64,000 nt of DNA from the NCBI RefSeq assembly GCF_001465835.2, contig NZ_CP013661.2, forward strand, positions 1,232,501 through 1,296,500, read 5' to 3'. Positions 56,469 to 64,000 of the stretch are shown one piece after another (the first letter of the stretch is position 1; the number at the start of each line of letters is the position of its first letter). Source of the DNA: Planococcus kocurii (GTDB taxonomy: Bacteria > Bacillota > Bacilli > Bacillales_A > Planococcaceae). The position numbers were made by a program, and so were the translations under genes. Below the pieces are notes generated by a model. The model was not told where the DNA came from. It was given only the letters and a program-made list of their open reading frames with translations, and did not search any database.

Positions 56469-56738
56469 GGTGCTACACGGGCGCTTGTGCTTTTCTTTGT
56501 CCAGGCTCCTGCGCCCAACACCTCGGGTCATAAGTCATCCCGGCTGTGCGGCAAAATGCGCCGCTCTGCCATTCTGTCTTATGCCTGTCGGTGCTACACG
56601 GGCGCTTGTGCTTTTCTTTGTCCAGGCTCCTGCGCCCAACACCTCGGGTCATAAGTCATCCCGGCTGTGCGGCAAAATGCGCCGCTCTGCCAGTCTGTCT
56701 TATGCCTGTCGGTGCTACACGGGCGCTTGTGCTTTTCT
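56469..56738 (-). repeat. Tandem structured repeat, 2.2 copies of 121 bp
   Basis: Copies start at 56469, 56590 and 56711 (partial, 28 bases) and are almost identical. Read on the minus strand each starts CAAAGAAAAGCACAAGCG and folds into one long arm with outer GCGCCC/GGGCGC, then GCACC/GGTGT, CATAAG/CTTATG and an apical GCGGC/GCCGC. The short frames across it are not genes. The partial copy ends at the stop codon of the Rieske-FAD gene. Same family as 60044-60247. Confidence 0.9.
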
Positions 56739-58293
56739 ATACTTCTTCGATCTTTTTCAATGGTTTAACCGCGGGTCCGTTTAGTACGTCTCCGGTATAG
56801 GAGAATCGCGAACCGTGACATGGGCAGTCCCAAGAACGCTCGGCGTCATTCCAAGCAACATCACATCCCATGTGGGTACATGCGGTATCGACGAGATGGA
56901 CTTGACCGAATTCGTCCCGGTAACCGCCTGCTTTTTTCTTGCCGACTTTCACTAATGCCCCTTCGTCTTTGCCTAAGTCTTCAACTTTTCTTGATGGTCT
57001 TTTCAGCTTACCTGTAACCAATGCCTTAGCAACGGATGCGTTATCTTTCGCAAAATTCTTGGCGTCTTCTGTTTTGACTTTTGTGCGGGTTGGACTAAAC
57101 AAAGCAGCATACCGATTTTCGATACCAAGCACTTGATCTGACAGCATCATACCTGCTAATGCGCCGTTCGACATGCCCCACTTATGAAAACCAGTCGCTA
57201 CTAGAATATTGTCATAGCCCGCAGTAATTGTTCCGATGTAAGGGATTTTGTCGAGCGTCGTCATATCTTGAGACGACCAGCGATACGGAATCTCTTGAAT
57301 TCCGAAATGCTCGTCTCCAAACTTCTCAAGGTTATGATAATGCTCCATCGTCTGACTTGAGCTTTTACCTGTCGTATGGCCATCGCCACCAATTAGTAAT
57401 AGTTTTTCGCCATTTTCATCTGTTGCATAACGCAGAGAGCGCGAAGGCAAATCTCCGCTAATGTACATATCATTTGGAACATTGCCGCTTACTTTAGCTG
57501 CAATGGCATACGAACGATTGACGGATAAACGCGAAAAATACAAACCGTCAAAATCATTAAATGGGTAATGGCTAGCAACAATCACTTTATTGCATGATAA
57601 ATGTGAAAGATTTTCAGTTTGAATGACCGGATCGTTTTTGCTCAAAATTTTCATCGCACGTGTCTGTTCGTAAATTTTGCCGCCTAGTCGCTCAATTTCT
57701 TTCACCAGGCCTGCCAAAAATTTTACTGGATGAAACTGTGCTTGATTGCGCATGACTACCGCTTCTGTAATAGGAAACGGCAACTCCGCCTCTTCTTTTG
57801 CCAATTCGCCGTCAATGCCTAGTTGCCGATAGGCTTCCGCTTCTTTTTCAATCAGTTTTGCACCTGCAGCTGTATGCGCATAAACAAACGCATTGTGATG
57901 GGAAAAATCACAATCGATATCAAGTTCATGGGCAGTTCCTTCTATAAATTTCAACCCTTCCATGTTCGCCTGATAATAGAGTTTTGCTTGTTCTTGTCCG
58001 ACTATATTAATCAACGAATCATAATACAGGCCATGCTGCGCTGTTATTTTTGCCGTCGTACGCCCTGTTACGCCATCGACTAATTTCCCAGCTTCAATCA
58101 ATGTCACTTTTCTACCGGCTTTTGCCAGCAAATAAGCACTAATGATCCCCACCATTCCTCCCCCTACAACCGCTATATCTGTAGACTCATTTTCTTGCAA
58201 AGCGGGGTAGTTTGGAATATCTTTGTATTCTCTCCAATAAGACTTTTGCTCTTCCGGAACTCGACTCTCGCCATTACTCTGCACTTGCGCCAT
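56737..58293 (-). CDS. FAD-dependent oxidoreductase with C-terminal Rieske domain (YhfW-like)
   Basis: 518 residues. Residues 1-400 are a DAO-family FAD domain (DIAVVGGGMVGIISAYLLAKAG near residue 38), with a Rieske [2Fe-2S] domain at the end carrying both ligand motifs, CTHMGC and CPCHGS. It resembles B. subtilis YhfW; substrate unknown. The TAG stop lies at the repeat boundary. Confidence 0.92.
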   Translation of the reverse strand: MAQVQSNGESRVPEEQKSYWREYKDIPNYPALQENESTDIAVVGGGMVGIISAYLLAKAGRKVTLIEAGKLVDGVTGRTTAKITAQHGLYYDSLINIVGQEQAKLYYQANMEGLKFIEGTAHELDIDCDFSHHNAFVYAHTAAGAKLIEKEAEAYRQLGIDGELAKEEAELPFPITEAVVMRNQAQFHPVKFLAGLVKEIERLGGKIYEQTRAMKILSKNDPVIQTENLSHLSCNKVIVASHYPFNDFDGLYFSRLSVNRSYAIAAKVSGNVPNDMYISGDLPSRSLRYATDENGEKLLLIGGDGHTTGKSSSQTMEHYHNLEKFGDEHFGIQEIPYRWSSQDMTTLDKIPYIGTITAGYDNILVATGFHKWGMSNGALAGMMLSDQVLGIENRYAALFSPTRTKVKTEDAKNFAKDNASVAKALVTGKLKRPSRKVEDLGKDEGALVKVGKKKAGGYRDEFGQVHLVDTACTHMGCDVAWNDAERSWDCPCHGSRFSYTGDVLNGPAVKPLKKIEEV

Positions 58294-58321
58294 TCCTCCT
58301 TAGAAAGCTTTTTATAGATGT

Positions 58322-58346
58322 CTACCCCTATTATAAATTCTTAATC
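58322..58346 (-). promoter_or_regulatory. Possible sigma-B promoter of the Rieske-FAD gene
   Basis: On the minus strand GATTAA (58341-58346), 13-base spacer, GGGTAG (58322-58327), about 30 bases before the ATG. Each box has one mismatch to consensus. Confidence 0.5.
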
Positions 58347-58389
58347 AGCTTAGCTATTCGAAAAGCATCATTTTCCAATTATTTGGATA

Positions 58390-58479
58390 TACTGTCGGAA
58401 AGAGCTCGAATACTGTCCAGATTTCAGAAATACTGTCCATTTCAGCTCCTTTACTGTCCAATTCGCTGGATTTACTGTC
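58390..58479. repeat. Five TACTGTC boxes at 20-21 bp spacing
   Basis: TACTGTC occurs at 58390, 58411, 58431, 58452 and 58473; boxes 2-4 extend to TACTGTCCA or TACTGTCCAG. Steps are 21, 20, 21 and 21 bases, about two helix turns. The sequences between are not repeated exactly but share TTTCAG or TTCGCT-like parts. It lies between the azoR terminator and the yhfW-like start. Confidence 0.85.
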
Positions 58480-58485
58480 TAAATT

Positions 58486-58515
58486 AAAAAAGACGACCCG
58501 TTAAGGTCGTCTTTA
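58486..58515 (-). terminator. Terminator after azoR
   Basis: Minus-strand stem AAAGACGACC/GGGTCGTCTT with T tract. Confidence 0.9.
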
Positions 58516-58525
58516 TCACTTTATA

Positions 58526-59164
58526 TTATGCATTTACTTTAACTAATGAATTGGCAACTTGTTCTACACGCTGCATTCCCTCAGCTTTGATTTCTTCCGC
58601 GCGATCAGGGTACATATTGTGTCCCTCAATGATCACTTCTTCAATGTCAGTGATTCCGAAGAAGTCCATAATCAACCGAATGTAGTTGACACTCATTTCA
58701 GCTGGGGCCATTTCTGGTGTTGAATAAACTCCTCCACGTGCGTTCAAGATAATGACTTTCTTATCAGGTACAAGACCGACTGGGCCTTCAGCCGTATATT
58801 TGAATGTCACACCTGCACGGTAAACGTAGTCGATGAACGTCTGCAATGGCGCAGGAATTGTTTTATTCCATAATGGGAATGCAAAAACAACCACATCAGC
58901 TTCCATAAATGCATCCATTGCTTTGTTAGCCGCTGTCAAAATGCGCTGTTCTAGCTCAGTCATTTCTTCGGCCTTTGCTGATTTTTGCATTGCATCAAAA
59001 AAGTCCTGGCCGAAATACGGCATGTCTTCTTTGAAAACGTCGAACGTATTGATATCAAGTTCTGTATCTGTGCCGATCGAATCCATAAACACTTCATACA
59101 TTTTGCTCGATACCCCTTCAGATGATGGGCGATTATTTGCTTTTACTACTAAAACGTTTGTCAT
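58526..59164 (-). CDS. azoR: FMN-dependent NADH-azoreductase
   Basis: 212 residues, flavodoxin-like fold. VLVVKANNRPSSEGVSSKMYEVF at the N-terminus binds FMN phosphate, followed by FAFPLWNKTIPAPLQTFIDYVYRAGVTFKYT, and LNARGGVYST. It reduces quinones and azo dyes with NADH, protecting against thiol and quinone stress. Confidence 0.93.
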   Translation of the reverse strand: MTNVLVVKANNRPSSEGVSSKMYEVFMDSIGTDTELDINTFDVFKEDMPYFGQDFFDAMQKSAKAEEMTELEQRILTAANKAMDAFMEADVVVFAFPLWNKTIPAPLQTFIDYVYRAGVTFKYTAEGPVGLVPDKKVIILNARGGVYSTPEMAPAEMSVNYIRLIMDFFGITDIEEVIIEGHNMYPDRAEEIKAEGMQRVEQVANSLVKVNA

Positions 59165-59233
59165 TAGTTTAAAACTCCTCTTGTCATCATATAAAAACTA
59201 GTACTATCGATTTGAAAATCTCATTAATTTTAA

Positions 59234-59267
59234 TAAAAAAACAGAGTAAAAGTCAATTACTCTGCTC
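59234..59267 (-). terminator. Terminator after the FrnE-like gene
   Basis: Minus-strand stem CAGAGTAA/TTACTCTG with T tract. Confidence 0.88.
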
Positions 59268-59274
59268 AGGTATT

Positions 59275-59982
59275 TTATAAGCCATCACACGAATCTCCTG
59301 TGCAATAGCTGGTTTTCTTACCAAGCGGTTTTAATTTAGGACGAATTCCTTCTTCTTCAGCAATTTGCTCTAACGCTTCCACAAAAGCTTCTACTGGCTG
59401 GGCTCCGGAAATGGCATACTTACGATTGACCACAAAAAATGGTACACCTTGCACGCCGATTTGACCAGCTTCTGCAATGTCCAACTGGACCTGTCCCATA
59501 AACTGGTCCGATTCCAGCACTTTTTCTGCTTCTTCACGCGGCAAACCAATCGTTTCTGCGAGTGTCAATAAAACCTCATAATTGCTGACATTTTTTGCTT
59601 CCACAAAATAATGATGCATTAGCTGTTCAGTCAGCTCTGCATCTTTCCCTTGTGTTTCAGCCCATTTCACTAAACGATGAGCAGCTAACGTGTTCGCTTC
59701 TACCATATTATCAAAATTGTATTCCAAACCAACAGAGCGGGCATGCTGCGCCACGCCTTCAGTCATTTCTTTCGCTTGTTCTATAGTCTGTCCATATTTT
59801 TTCGCTAAACTTTCATAAGTTGGAGTAGTGGAATTGATTGGCGCATCTGGATTCAATTGATAAGCCTTAAACGTAACTTCCGCCTGACTTTCAAAACCCG
59901 ATTGAACCAACGCTTTCTCTAAAGTCCTCTTGCCTATATAACAGAATGGGCACACATAATCTGACCAAACTTCAATTTTCAT
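59275..59982 (-). CDS. FrnE-like DsbA-family oxidoreductase
   Basis: 235 residues from the ATG at 59982 (MKIEVWSDYVCPFCYIGKRTLEKAL), after GAGGTGA; the frame opens earlier, inside a repeat. The active CxxC is CPFC (Cys11, Cys14), with a helical insert and QGVPFFVVNRKYAISGAQP (cis-proline). No signal peptide, so it is a cytoplasmic thiol oxidoreductase or isomerase. It ends GDSCDGL with extra cysteines. Confidence 0.92.
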   Translation of the reverse strand: MKIEVWSDYVCPFCYIGKRTLEKALVQSGFESQAEVTFKAYQLNPDAPINSTTPTYESLAKKYGQTIEQAKEMTEGVAQHARSVGLEYNFDNMVEANTLAAHRLVKWAETQGKDAELTEQLMHHYFVEAKNVSNYEVLLTLAETIGLPREEAEKVLESDQFMGQVQLDIAEAGQIGVQGVPFFVVNRKYAISGAQPVEAFVEALEQIAEEEGIRPKLKPLGKKTSYCTGDSCDGL

Positions 59983-60043
59983 ATCGTTCACCTCGACACT
60001 AACTATAGCAACGAAAACAACAGCACTCAATTTTTTTGCCTGT

Positions 60044-60247
60044 GACAAAGAAAAGCGCAAGCGATCGTACTAAACCTGACGGGCATAAGGCGCGGTGGCG
60101 AAGTGGCATCTTTTCAGCCACACAGCCAACGTGACTTATGACCCGAAGGTTTGATCGCTGGAGCTAGACAAAGAAAAGCGCAAGCGATCGTACTAAACCT
60201 GACGGGTATAAGGCGCGGTGGCGAAGTGGCATCTTTTCAGCCACATA
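60044..60247 (+). repeat. Structured repeat, one full copy plus a truncated copy (123 bp unit)
   Basis: Unit 1 is 60044-60166; unit 2 starts at 60167 and diverges at about 60247. On the plus strand each begins CAAAGAAAAGCGCAAGCG. Arms: AGCGATC/GATCGCT, AAACCT/AGGTTT, GGGCATAAG/CTTATGACCC, TGGC/GCCA and apical GTGGC/GCCAC. It is related to the 56.5 kb copies and lies 60 bases upstream of frnE. Confidence 0.9.
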
Positions 60248-60292
60248 GAGAACAAGGTAAGTAGCTGAAGAGATTCTCAATTCTAGCTCAAC

Positions 60293-60322
60293 TAAAAAAC
60301 TGATCCCCATAAGGGAATCAGC
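60293..60322 (-). terminator. Terminator after ppaC
   Basis: Minus-strand stem CTGATTCCC/GGGGATCAG (one T-G pair), then T tract; overlaps the stop codon. Confidence 0.85.
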
Positions 60323-61244
60323 TTAACGCCTCTGTAATTACAGGAACAATTTGCTTTTTGCGTGACACAACGCCCGGTAATAAGACACGGTGATCAATCA
60401 CACTTGACTTAAATGCACTTTCGATGATGTCTGCTCTTTTACCAAGCACGATAGCCACTGAATTATTATTAAGGATATCCGTGACAACAAACATGAATAA
60501 ATTTAATTTTTTTGTTAGAATAGCATTTGTCATTAATACTTCTAGTTCTTTTTGGCGAACCATAACTTCTTCTACATCAATTGCGTTAACTTGAGCAACT
60601 TCAAAACGGTGGTCGCCTGCTTCGAATTCTTTTGAATCCAATGAGATTAAGTCTTCTAACGTTTTATTGCTCAAATCAGCTCCAGCTTTCAATAAATCCA
60701 GACCATAGCTTTGTGCATCGACGCCAGCAATTTCTGCGAGTTCTGCAGCAGCCTTGACATCTTGCTCAGTACAAGTCGGCGATTTAAAAAGAAGCGAGTC
60801 CGAAATAATGGCGGATAGCATCAAACCTGCTATATTAGAAGGGACTTCCACATTATTTTCTTTAAATAGTTTTAAGATGATGGTAGTTGTACAACCAACT
60901 GGCTCTGCACGGAAATAAAGAGGATCCATCGTTTCAAAATTGGCGATGCGGTGATGGTCCACCACTTCTATCACTTGAACATCTCCGATATCATCAGCAC
61001 TTTGCTGACGTTCGTTGTGATCCACTAAAATTACTTGTGTAGCTTCCTTCGCAACTTGTGTCACCAACCTTGGCTCATCAAACTTAAAAGTGTTTAAAGC
61101 AAATAAAGTTTCGTTGTTTACTTCACCTAAACGAACTGGTTCAGCAAGCATGCCCATTTCATTTTTTAAATACGCATATGAAATAGCCGAACAAATTGAA
61201 TCTGTGTCCGGATTTTTATGACCTAATACTAAAACGTTTGACAT
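60318..61244 (-). CDS. ppaC: Manganese-dependent inorganic pyrophosphatase
   Basis: 308 residues, DHH phosphoesterase family II. Metal motifs: [25 protein letters not shown] and the signature VVDHHRI, with C-terminal [10 protein letters not shown]. It hydrolyses pyrophosphate to drive biosynthesis. Confidence 0.96.
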   Translation of the reverse strand: MSNVLVLGHKNPDTDSICSAISYAYLKNEMGMLAEPVRLGEVNNETLFALNTFKFDEPRLVTQVAKEATQVILVDHNERQQSADDIGDVQVIEVVDHHRIANFETMDPLYFRAEPVGCTTTIILKLFKENNVEVPSNIAGLMLSAIISDSLLFKSPTCTEQDVKAAAELAEIAGVDAQSYGLDLLKAGADLSNKTLEDLISLDSKEFEAGDHRFEVAQVNAIDVEEVMVRQKELEVLMTNAILTKKLNLFMFVVTDILNNNSVAIVLGKRADIIESAFKSSVIDHRVLLPGVVSRKKQIVPVITEALS

Positions 61245-61406
61245 GAATAGTAGCCTCCTGAAATACTTAGTTTCTGTTTTTATTCTATCATATTAACAGC
61301 AATTGAAAAAATTAGACTTTATAAATAGTAAATACAACTAACAAACTATTAAGTTTATAGAATTATCAGTATTTTTAAAATTCATTATGTACTTTAGCAT
61401 ATGCCA

Positions 61407-61439
61407 ATGGTATAATATGACTAACTAATCTAAAGTTAG
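61407..61439 (+). promoter_or_regulatory. Extended -10 promoter and palindrome before the DUF7662-GNAT gene
   Basis: TGGTATAAT (TATAAT at 61411-61416) is an extended -10 element; an inverted repeat CTAACT (61421-61426) and AGTTAG (61434-61439) follows at the start of the transcript, a possible operator. No clear -35 box. Confidence 0.55.
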
Positions 61440-61452
61440 GTGGAAGGAAGAG

Positions 61453-62259
61453 ATGCCTGTGACTATTTTACTGGAAAAGAAATACATTCCTCTGGCTAAT
61501 TATTTTTCCGGAGTGACAAATTCTTCAATACGATTAACATTTTCTGAAATCGAGCAAATTATGGGACAGAATTTACCTAATGCCGCCTACTTGAATAAAA
61601 GTTGGTGGAAAAAAGTAAAAGCACCAGCTAAACATTTTCATGCATGGGCAGATGCTGGTTATTTTGTTAGCGACGTCGAGCCAGATCGCTTTGTCGTCTT
61701 TGAAAGAATCGACTCTACAAATGGAACAGGCACAGACGATGATGAAGATCAGGATATTCTATTGATTCGAACAGCAGAGCATGGGGATGCGCGGTCTCTT
61801 GCCGCTCTACAAAAAGTTGTAGAATCTGAATCTGATTTCATGCTCTACGCTAAAGACGAACGTACACAATCCACACAAAAAGTTCGCAAACAAATTATCG
61901 AGTGGAAACAAAGTGGCTATTCGACTATTATCATTGCCATTCTCAATGGACAGCATGTGGGCTATTTGATGATTGTGGGCAATGACGCAAAACGTGCTGC
62001 ACACCGCGCCTTCATCGATCTCGGTCTACAAAAAGATGCACAAGGGAAAGGAATCGCTAAATCCTTGCTTAAAAAAGCTGAAGAATGGTCTAAAGAAAAA
62101 GGCATTAGCCGGCTAGAAGTGACGGTCGTCGAAGAAAATGAATCGGCCCGTAACTTATATGAAAAAGCTGGTTTTAAATCTGAAGGCATTCGACAAAAAT
62201 CCATGATAATAAACAACAAACCCCATAACGAAATTTATTTAGCTAAGTTTTTAGACTAG
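61453..62259 (+). CDS. DUF7662-GNAT fusion acetyltransferase
   Basis: 268 residues. Residues 1-88 resemble DUF7662 (IRLTFSEIEQIMGQNLPNAAYLNKSWWKK, AWADAGYFVSDVEPDRFVVFERI), a small domain of unknown function. Residues 100-268 are a GNAT: LGLQKDAQGKGIAKSLLKKAEEWS and NLYEKAGFKSEGIRQKSMIINNKPHNEI, the latter typical of GNATs. An acidic linker (TGTDDDEDQD) joins them. Confidence 0.82.
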   Translation: MPVTILLEKKYIPLANYFSGVTNSSIRLTFSEIEQIMGQNLPNAAYLNKSWWKKVKAPAKHFHAWADAGYFVSDVEPDRFVVFERIDSTNGTGTDDDEDQDILLIRTAEHGDARSLAALQKVVESESDFMLYAKDERTQSTQKVRKQIIEWKQSGYSTIIIAILNGQHVGYLMIVGNDAKRAAHRAFIDLGLQKDAQGKGIAKSLLKKAEEWSKEKGISRLEVTVVEENESARNLYEKAGFKSEGIRQKSMIINNKPHNEIYLAKFLD

Positions 62260-62296
62260 AAAAAAGGAGCAAGCCATTGGCATGCTCCTTTTTTCT
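62259..62296. terminator. Bidirectional terminator, GNAT / arsB
   Basis: Stem AAAAAAGGAGCA/TGCTCCTTTTTT with a small inner pair GCCA/TGGC. Confidence 0.9.
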
Positions 62297-62302
62297 ATAA
62301 AC

Positions 62303-63604
62303 TTAATTTAAAATCGTCAACCATAAGTACAGGCCAGTCAATGTGATAAACAAAGTCGGAACCGTCAAAATGATGCCGATTTTAAGATAATAACCCCAAC
62401 TAATCTCTACCCCTTTTGTTTTTAATACATGAAGCCATAATAATGTTGCCAGTGAACCAATCGGTGTAATTTTTGGTCCTAAATCTGATCCAATCACATT
62501 CGCATAGATTAAAGCTTCTCTAACAACTCCAGTTGTCTCTGTTTCAGCAATTGCCAATGCATCAATCATAACAGTCGGCATATTATTCATAACCGATGAC
62601 AAAATAGCAGCGATAAAGCCCATGCCAATTGTCGCTGCATACAGACCGTGACTCGCTGTCCACTCGATTGCGGTAGCCAACACCGATGTGAGACCCACAT
62701 TTTTCAAACCGTACACGACGACATACATACCGATTGAGAAAAAGACAACCGCCCAAGGAGCCCCTTTTAAGACTTTCATCGTTTCAACTGATTTACTCTT
62801 CCTCGCAATGGCTAGAAAAATAATAGCAATCGCTCCTGCAATAAAGGATACCGGAATATTTAAAGCCTCGCTACTGAAATAGCCAATTAGTAAAATTGCT
62901 AGCACTACCCAAGATAAACGGAAAATTCTCAAATCTTTTATTGCTGAAGCTGGTGTTTTTAATGCACTGTCATCAAAATGTTTTGGAATATCTTTTCGGA
63001 AATATAAATACAAGACCAACATACTTGCAGCTATGCTGAATAAGTTCGGTACAAGCATCCGGATTGCATATTCGGTAAAGCCAATATTAAAAAAATCAGC
63101 CGATACGATGTTGACTAAGTTGCTGACAACAAATGGCAAAGAGGCAGTATCAGCGATAAAGCCACTCGCCATAATAAATGGCAAGATCATTGCATCTTTG
63201 AATTTCAATGCACGAACCATTGCCAACACGATAGGTGTCAAAATTAGCGCTGCTCCGTCATTCGCAAACAACGCTGCGACAACCGCCCCTAGCATGGTAA
63301 CTAAGAAAAACATCCGCAAGCCACTGCCTTTGGCAAAACGTGCCATATGTAAAGCTGCCCATTCGAAAAAACCAATTTCATCAAGAATCAACGAAATGAT
63401 AATCAATGCAACAAACGTTAAGGTCGCATTCCAAACAATTCCCGTTACGTCCCAGACATCCCCAAAATCAACTACGCCAAACAGCAAGGCAACAATTGCC
63501 CCAGCAATAGCAGACCAGCCGATTGACAAGCCTTTTGGCTGCCAAATCACAAAAATCAATGTAACGATAAATATAAAACTTGCTAACCAAACATCCACTT
63601 TCAC
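62303..63604 (-). CDS. arsB: ArsB arsenite efflux permease
   Basis: 433 residues, GTG start, AAGGAG upstream. Twelve membrane segments; sequence closely follows S. aureus ArsB ([76 protein letters not shown]). It exports arsenite and antimonite using the membrane potential. arsR and arsC are not in the window. Confidence 0.94.
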   Translation of the reverse strand: MKVDVWLASFIFIVTLIFVIWQPKGLSIGWSAIAGAIVALLFGVVDFGDVWDVTGIVWNATLTFVALIIISLILDEIGFFEWAALHMARFAKGSGLRMFFLVTMLGAVVAALFANDGAALILTPIVLAMVRALKFKDAMILPFIMASGFIADTASLPFVVSNLVNIVSADFFNIGFTEYAIRMLVPNLFSIAASMLVLYLYFRKDIPKHFDDSALKTPASAIKDLRIFRLSWVVLAILLIGYFSSEALNIPVSFIAGAIAIIFLAIARKSKSVETMKVLKGAPWAVVFFSIGMYVVVYGLKNVGLTSVLATAIEWTASHGLYAATIGMGFIAAILSSVMNNMPTVMIDALAIAETETTGVVREALIYANVIGSDLGPKITPIGSLATLLWLHVLKTKGVEISWGYYLKIGIILTVPTLFITLTGLYLWLTILN

Positions 63605-63733
63605 ACAACTCCTTATTCACAATTTGCTGCTCTTTCTTCTACAATCAATAAACCACTGGCGCAAACTCTAACTAATCGAGTCATCATTATATTCACACTG
63701 CACTTGCTCTATTTATCGCTACAGCACTCCCTC

Positions 63734-63762
63734 ATTATATAAGCATTTACTTATGTATTCAA
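63734..63762 (-). promoter_or_regulatory. arsB promoter with inverted repeat
   Basis: On the minus strand TTGAAT (63757-63762), 17-base spacer, TATAAT (63734-63739). The spacer holds ATAAG-N6-CTTAT (63739-63754), a plausible ArsR-family operator. Confidence 0.7.
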
Positions 63763-63821
63763 GAGACAATCTTAAAAGCTAATTTGGTTTATGTAATCTG
63801 TATGTTAGATTTTCCCTACAT

Positions 63822-63877
63822 AAAAAGCGGCTGTCTCACAAGGTCATGAACAATGACTTTGTGAGACAGCCGCTTTT
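63822..63877. terminator. Long hairpin (family member 3)
   Basis: Outer arms AAAAGCGGCTGTCTCACAA/TTGTGAGACAGCCGCTTTT and inner GTCAT/ATGAC. A long near-perfect stem with A and T tracts. Confidence 0.85.
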
Positions 63878-64000
63878 GCCCGCTAAAGAAAAGCCCAAGC
63901 AGTGTTTACAGATGAATCCATAGCGCAAATCTAGGACCGGTACACAATTGACCTAGCAAGTGTCTTCCGTCCTATCAAGAGCAATCGTGCGTTTTAGAGA

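Larger units (their letters stand above)
63605..64000. other. arsB upstream region to the window edge, no gene
   Basis: 396 bases without a credible coding frame. It holds the arsB promoter, a long hairpin (63822-63877) and a fragment resembling the 121-bp repeat (63886-63903). Confidence 0.65.

Noticed and set aside
56464-56800. Cys-rich proteins of 84-106 residues across the tandem repeat
   Set aside because: The frames follow the 121-base repeat unit, lack ribosome sites and are explained by the repeat.
58390-58479. TACTGTC array as a CRISPR or plasmid iteron
   Set aside because: Repeat cores are only seven to ten bases with 10-14 base gaps, too short for CRISPR, and no rep or cas gene is near.
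63033-63671. A 212-residue plus-strand frame opposite arsB
   Set aside because: It is an antisense shadow of a membrane protein gene, with no ribosome site or recognisable protein.

Overview
The window is chromosomal DNA of a low-to-moderate-GC, Gram-positive Bacillales bacterium, most likely Planococcaceae (Planococcus-like). Grounds: a complete Bacillus-type eight-gene sigma-B module (rsbRSTUVW-sigB-rsbX) next to tex, ndoAI-ndoA, alr, acpS, ydbS/ydbT, cshA, murF and ddl in the order known from Bacillus subtilis; strong Shine-Dalgarno sites with frequent TTG/GTG starts; and Gram-positive CsoR, CadC and MntR regulators. I see no rRNA, tRNA, CRISPR array, prophage or insertion sequence. The genus is inferred from protein resemblance only.

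Layout. 1-7.7 kb (minus strand): Tex (cut by the window edge), the sigma-B operon, and the MazEF-type toxin-antitoxin pair. 7.7-18.8 kb: alanine racemase, AcpS, a rhomboid protease, PH-domain proteins YdbS/YdbT, helicase CshA with a long leader, an esterase, MurF, Ddl and a paired SMR exporter. 18.9-24.9 kb (plus): RodA, the copper operon csoR-copZ then copA (each with a CsoR box), and an MFS exporter. 25.4-28.1 kb (minus): an FAD amine oxidase next to a GNAT/class-V-aminotransferase fusion, the best candidate for undescribed biochemistry. 28.3-33.8 kb (plus): MBL hydrolase, a sucrose-phosphate synthase/phosphatase pair behind a sigma-B-type promoter, a squalene/phytoene synthase and a cardiolipin synthase. 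33.9-46.8 kb: cell-envelope, regulator, lipid kinase, MFS and several GNAT genes, MntR, and small membrane proteins with good sigma-B promoters. 46.8-52.2 kb: cadA-cadC with operator and promoter, SulP-UspA, and a CrcB pair. 52.2-64 kb: penicillin-acylase family enzyme, MurB, YceI, Rieske-FAD oxidoreductase, azoreductase, FrnE-like DsbA, PpaC, DUF7662-GNAT and ArsB.

How it fits together. Much of the accessory content is stress defence: the sigma-B switch lies at the left end, and sigma-B-like promoters recur at 4.26, 29.2, 40.2, 42.05, 45.3 and possibly 58.3 kb, upstream of its own operon, sucrose synthesis, a YtxH-like protein, two tiny membrane proteins and the Rieske oxidoreductase. Metal and halide handling (CsoR/CopZ/CopA, CadC/CadA, MntR, ArsB, CrcB pair) is spread across the rest.

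Non-coding structure is rich. A 121-123 bp repeat family occurs as tandem copies at 56.5 kb and, in the opposite orientation, at 60.0 kb; its paired arms change together between copies. Five TACTGTC boxes at 20-21 bp spacing lie at 58.4 kb, and three related long hairpins lie at 39.6, 45.6 and 63.8 kb.
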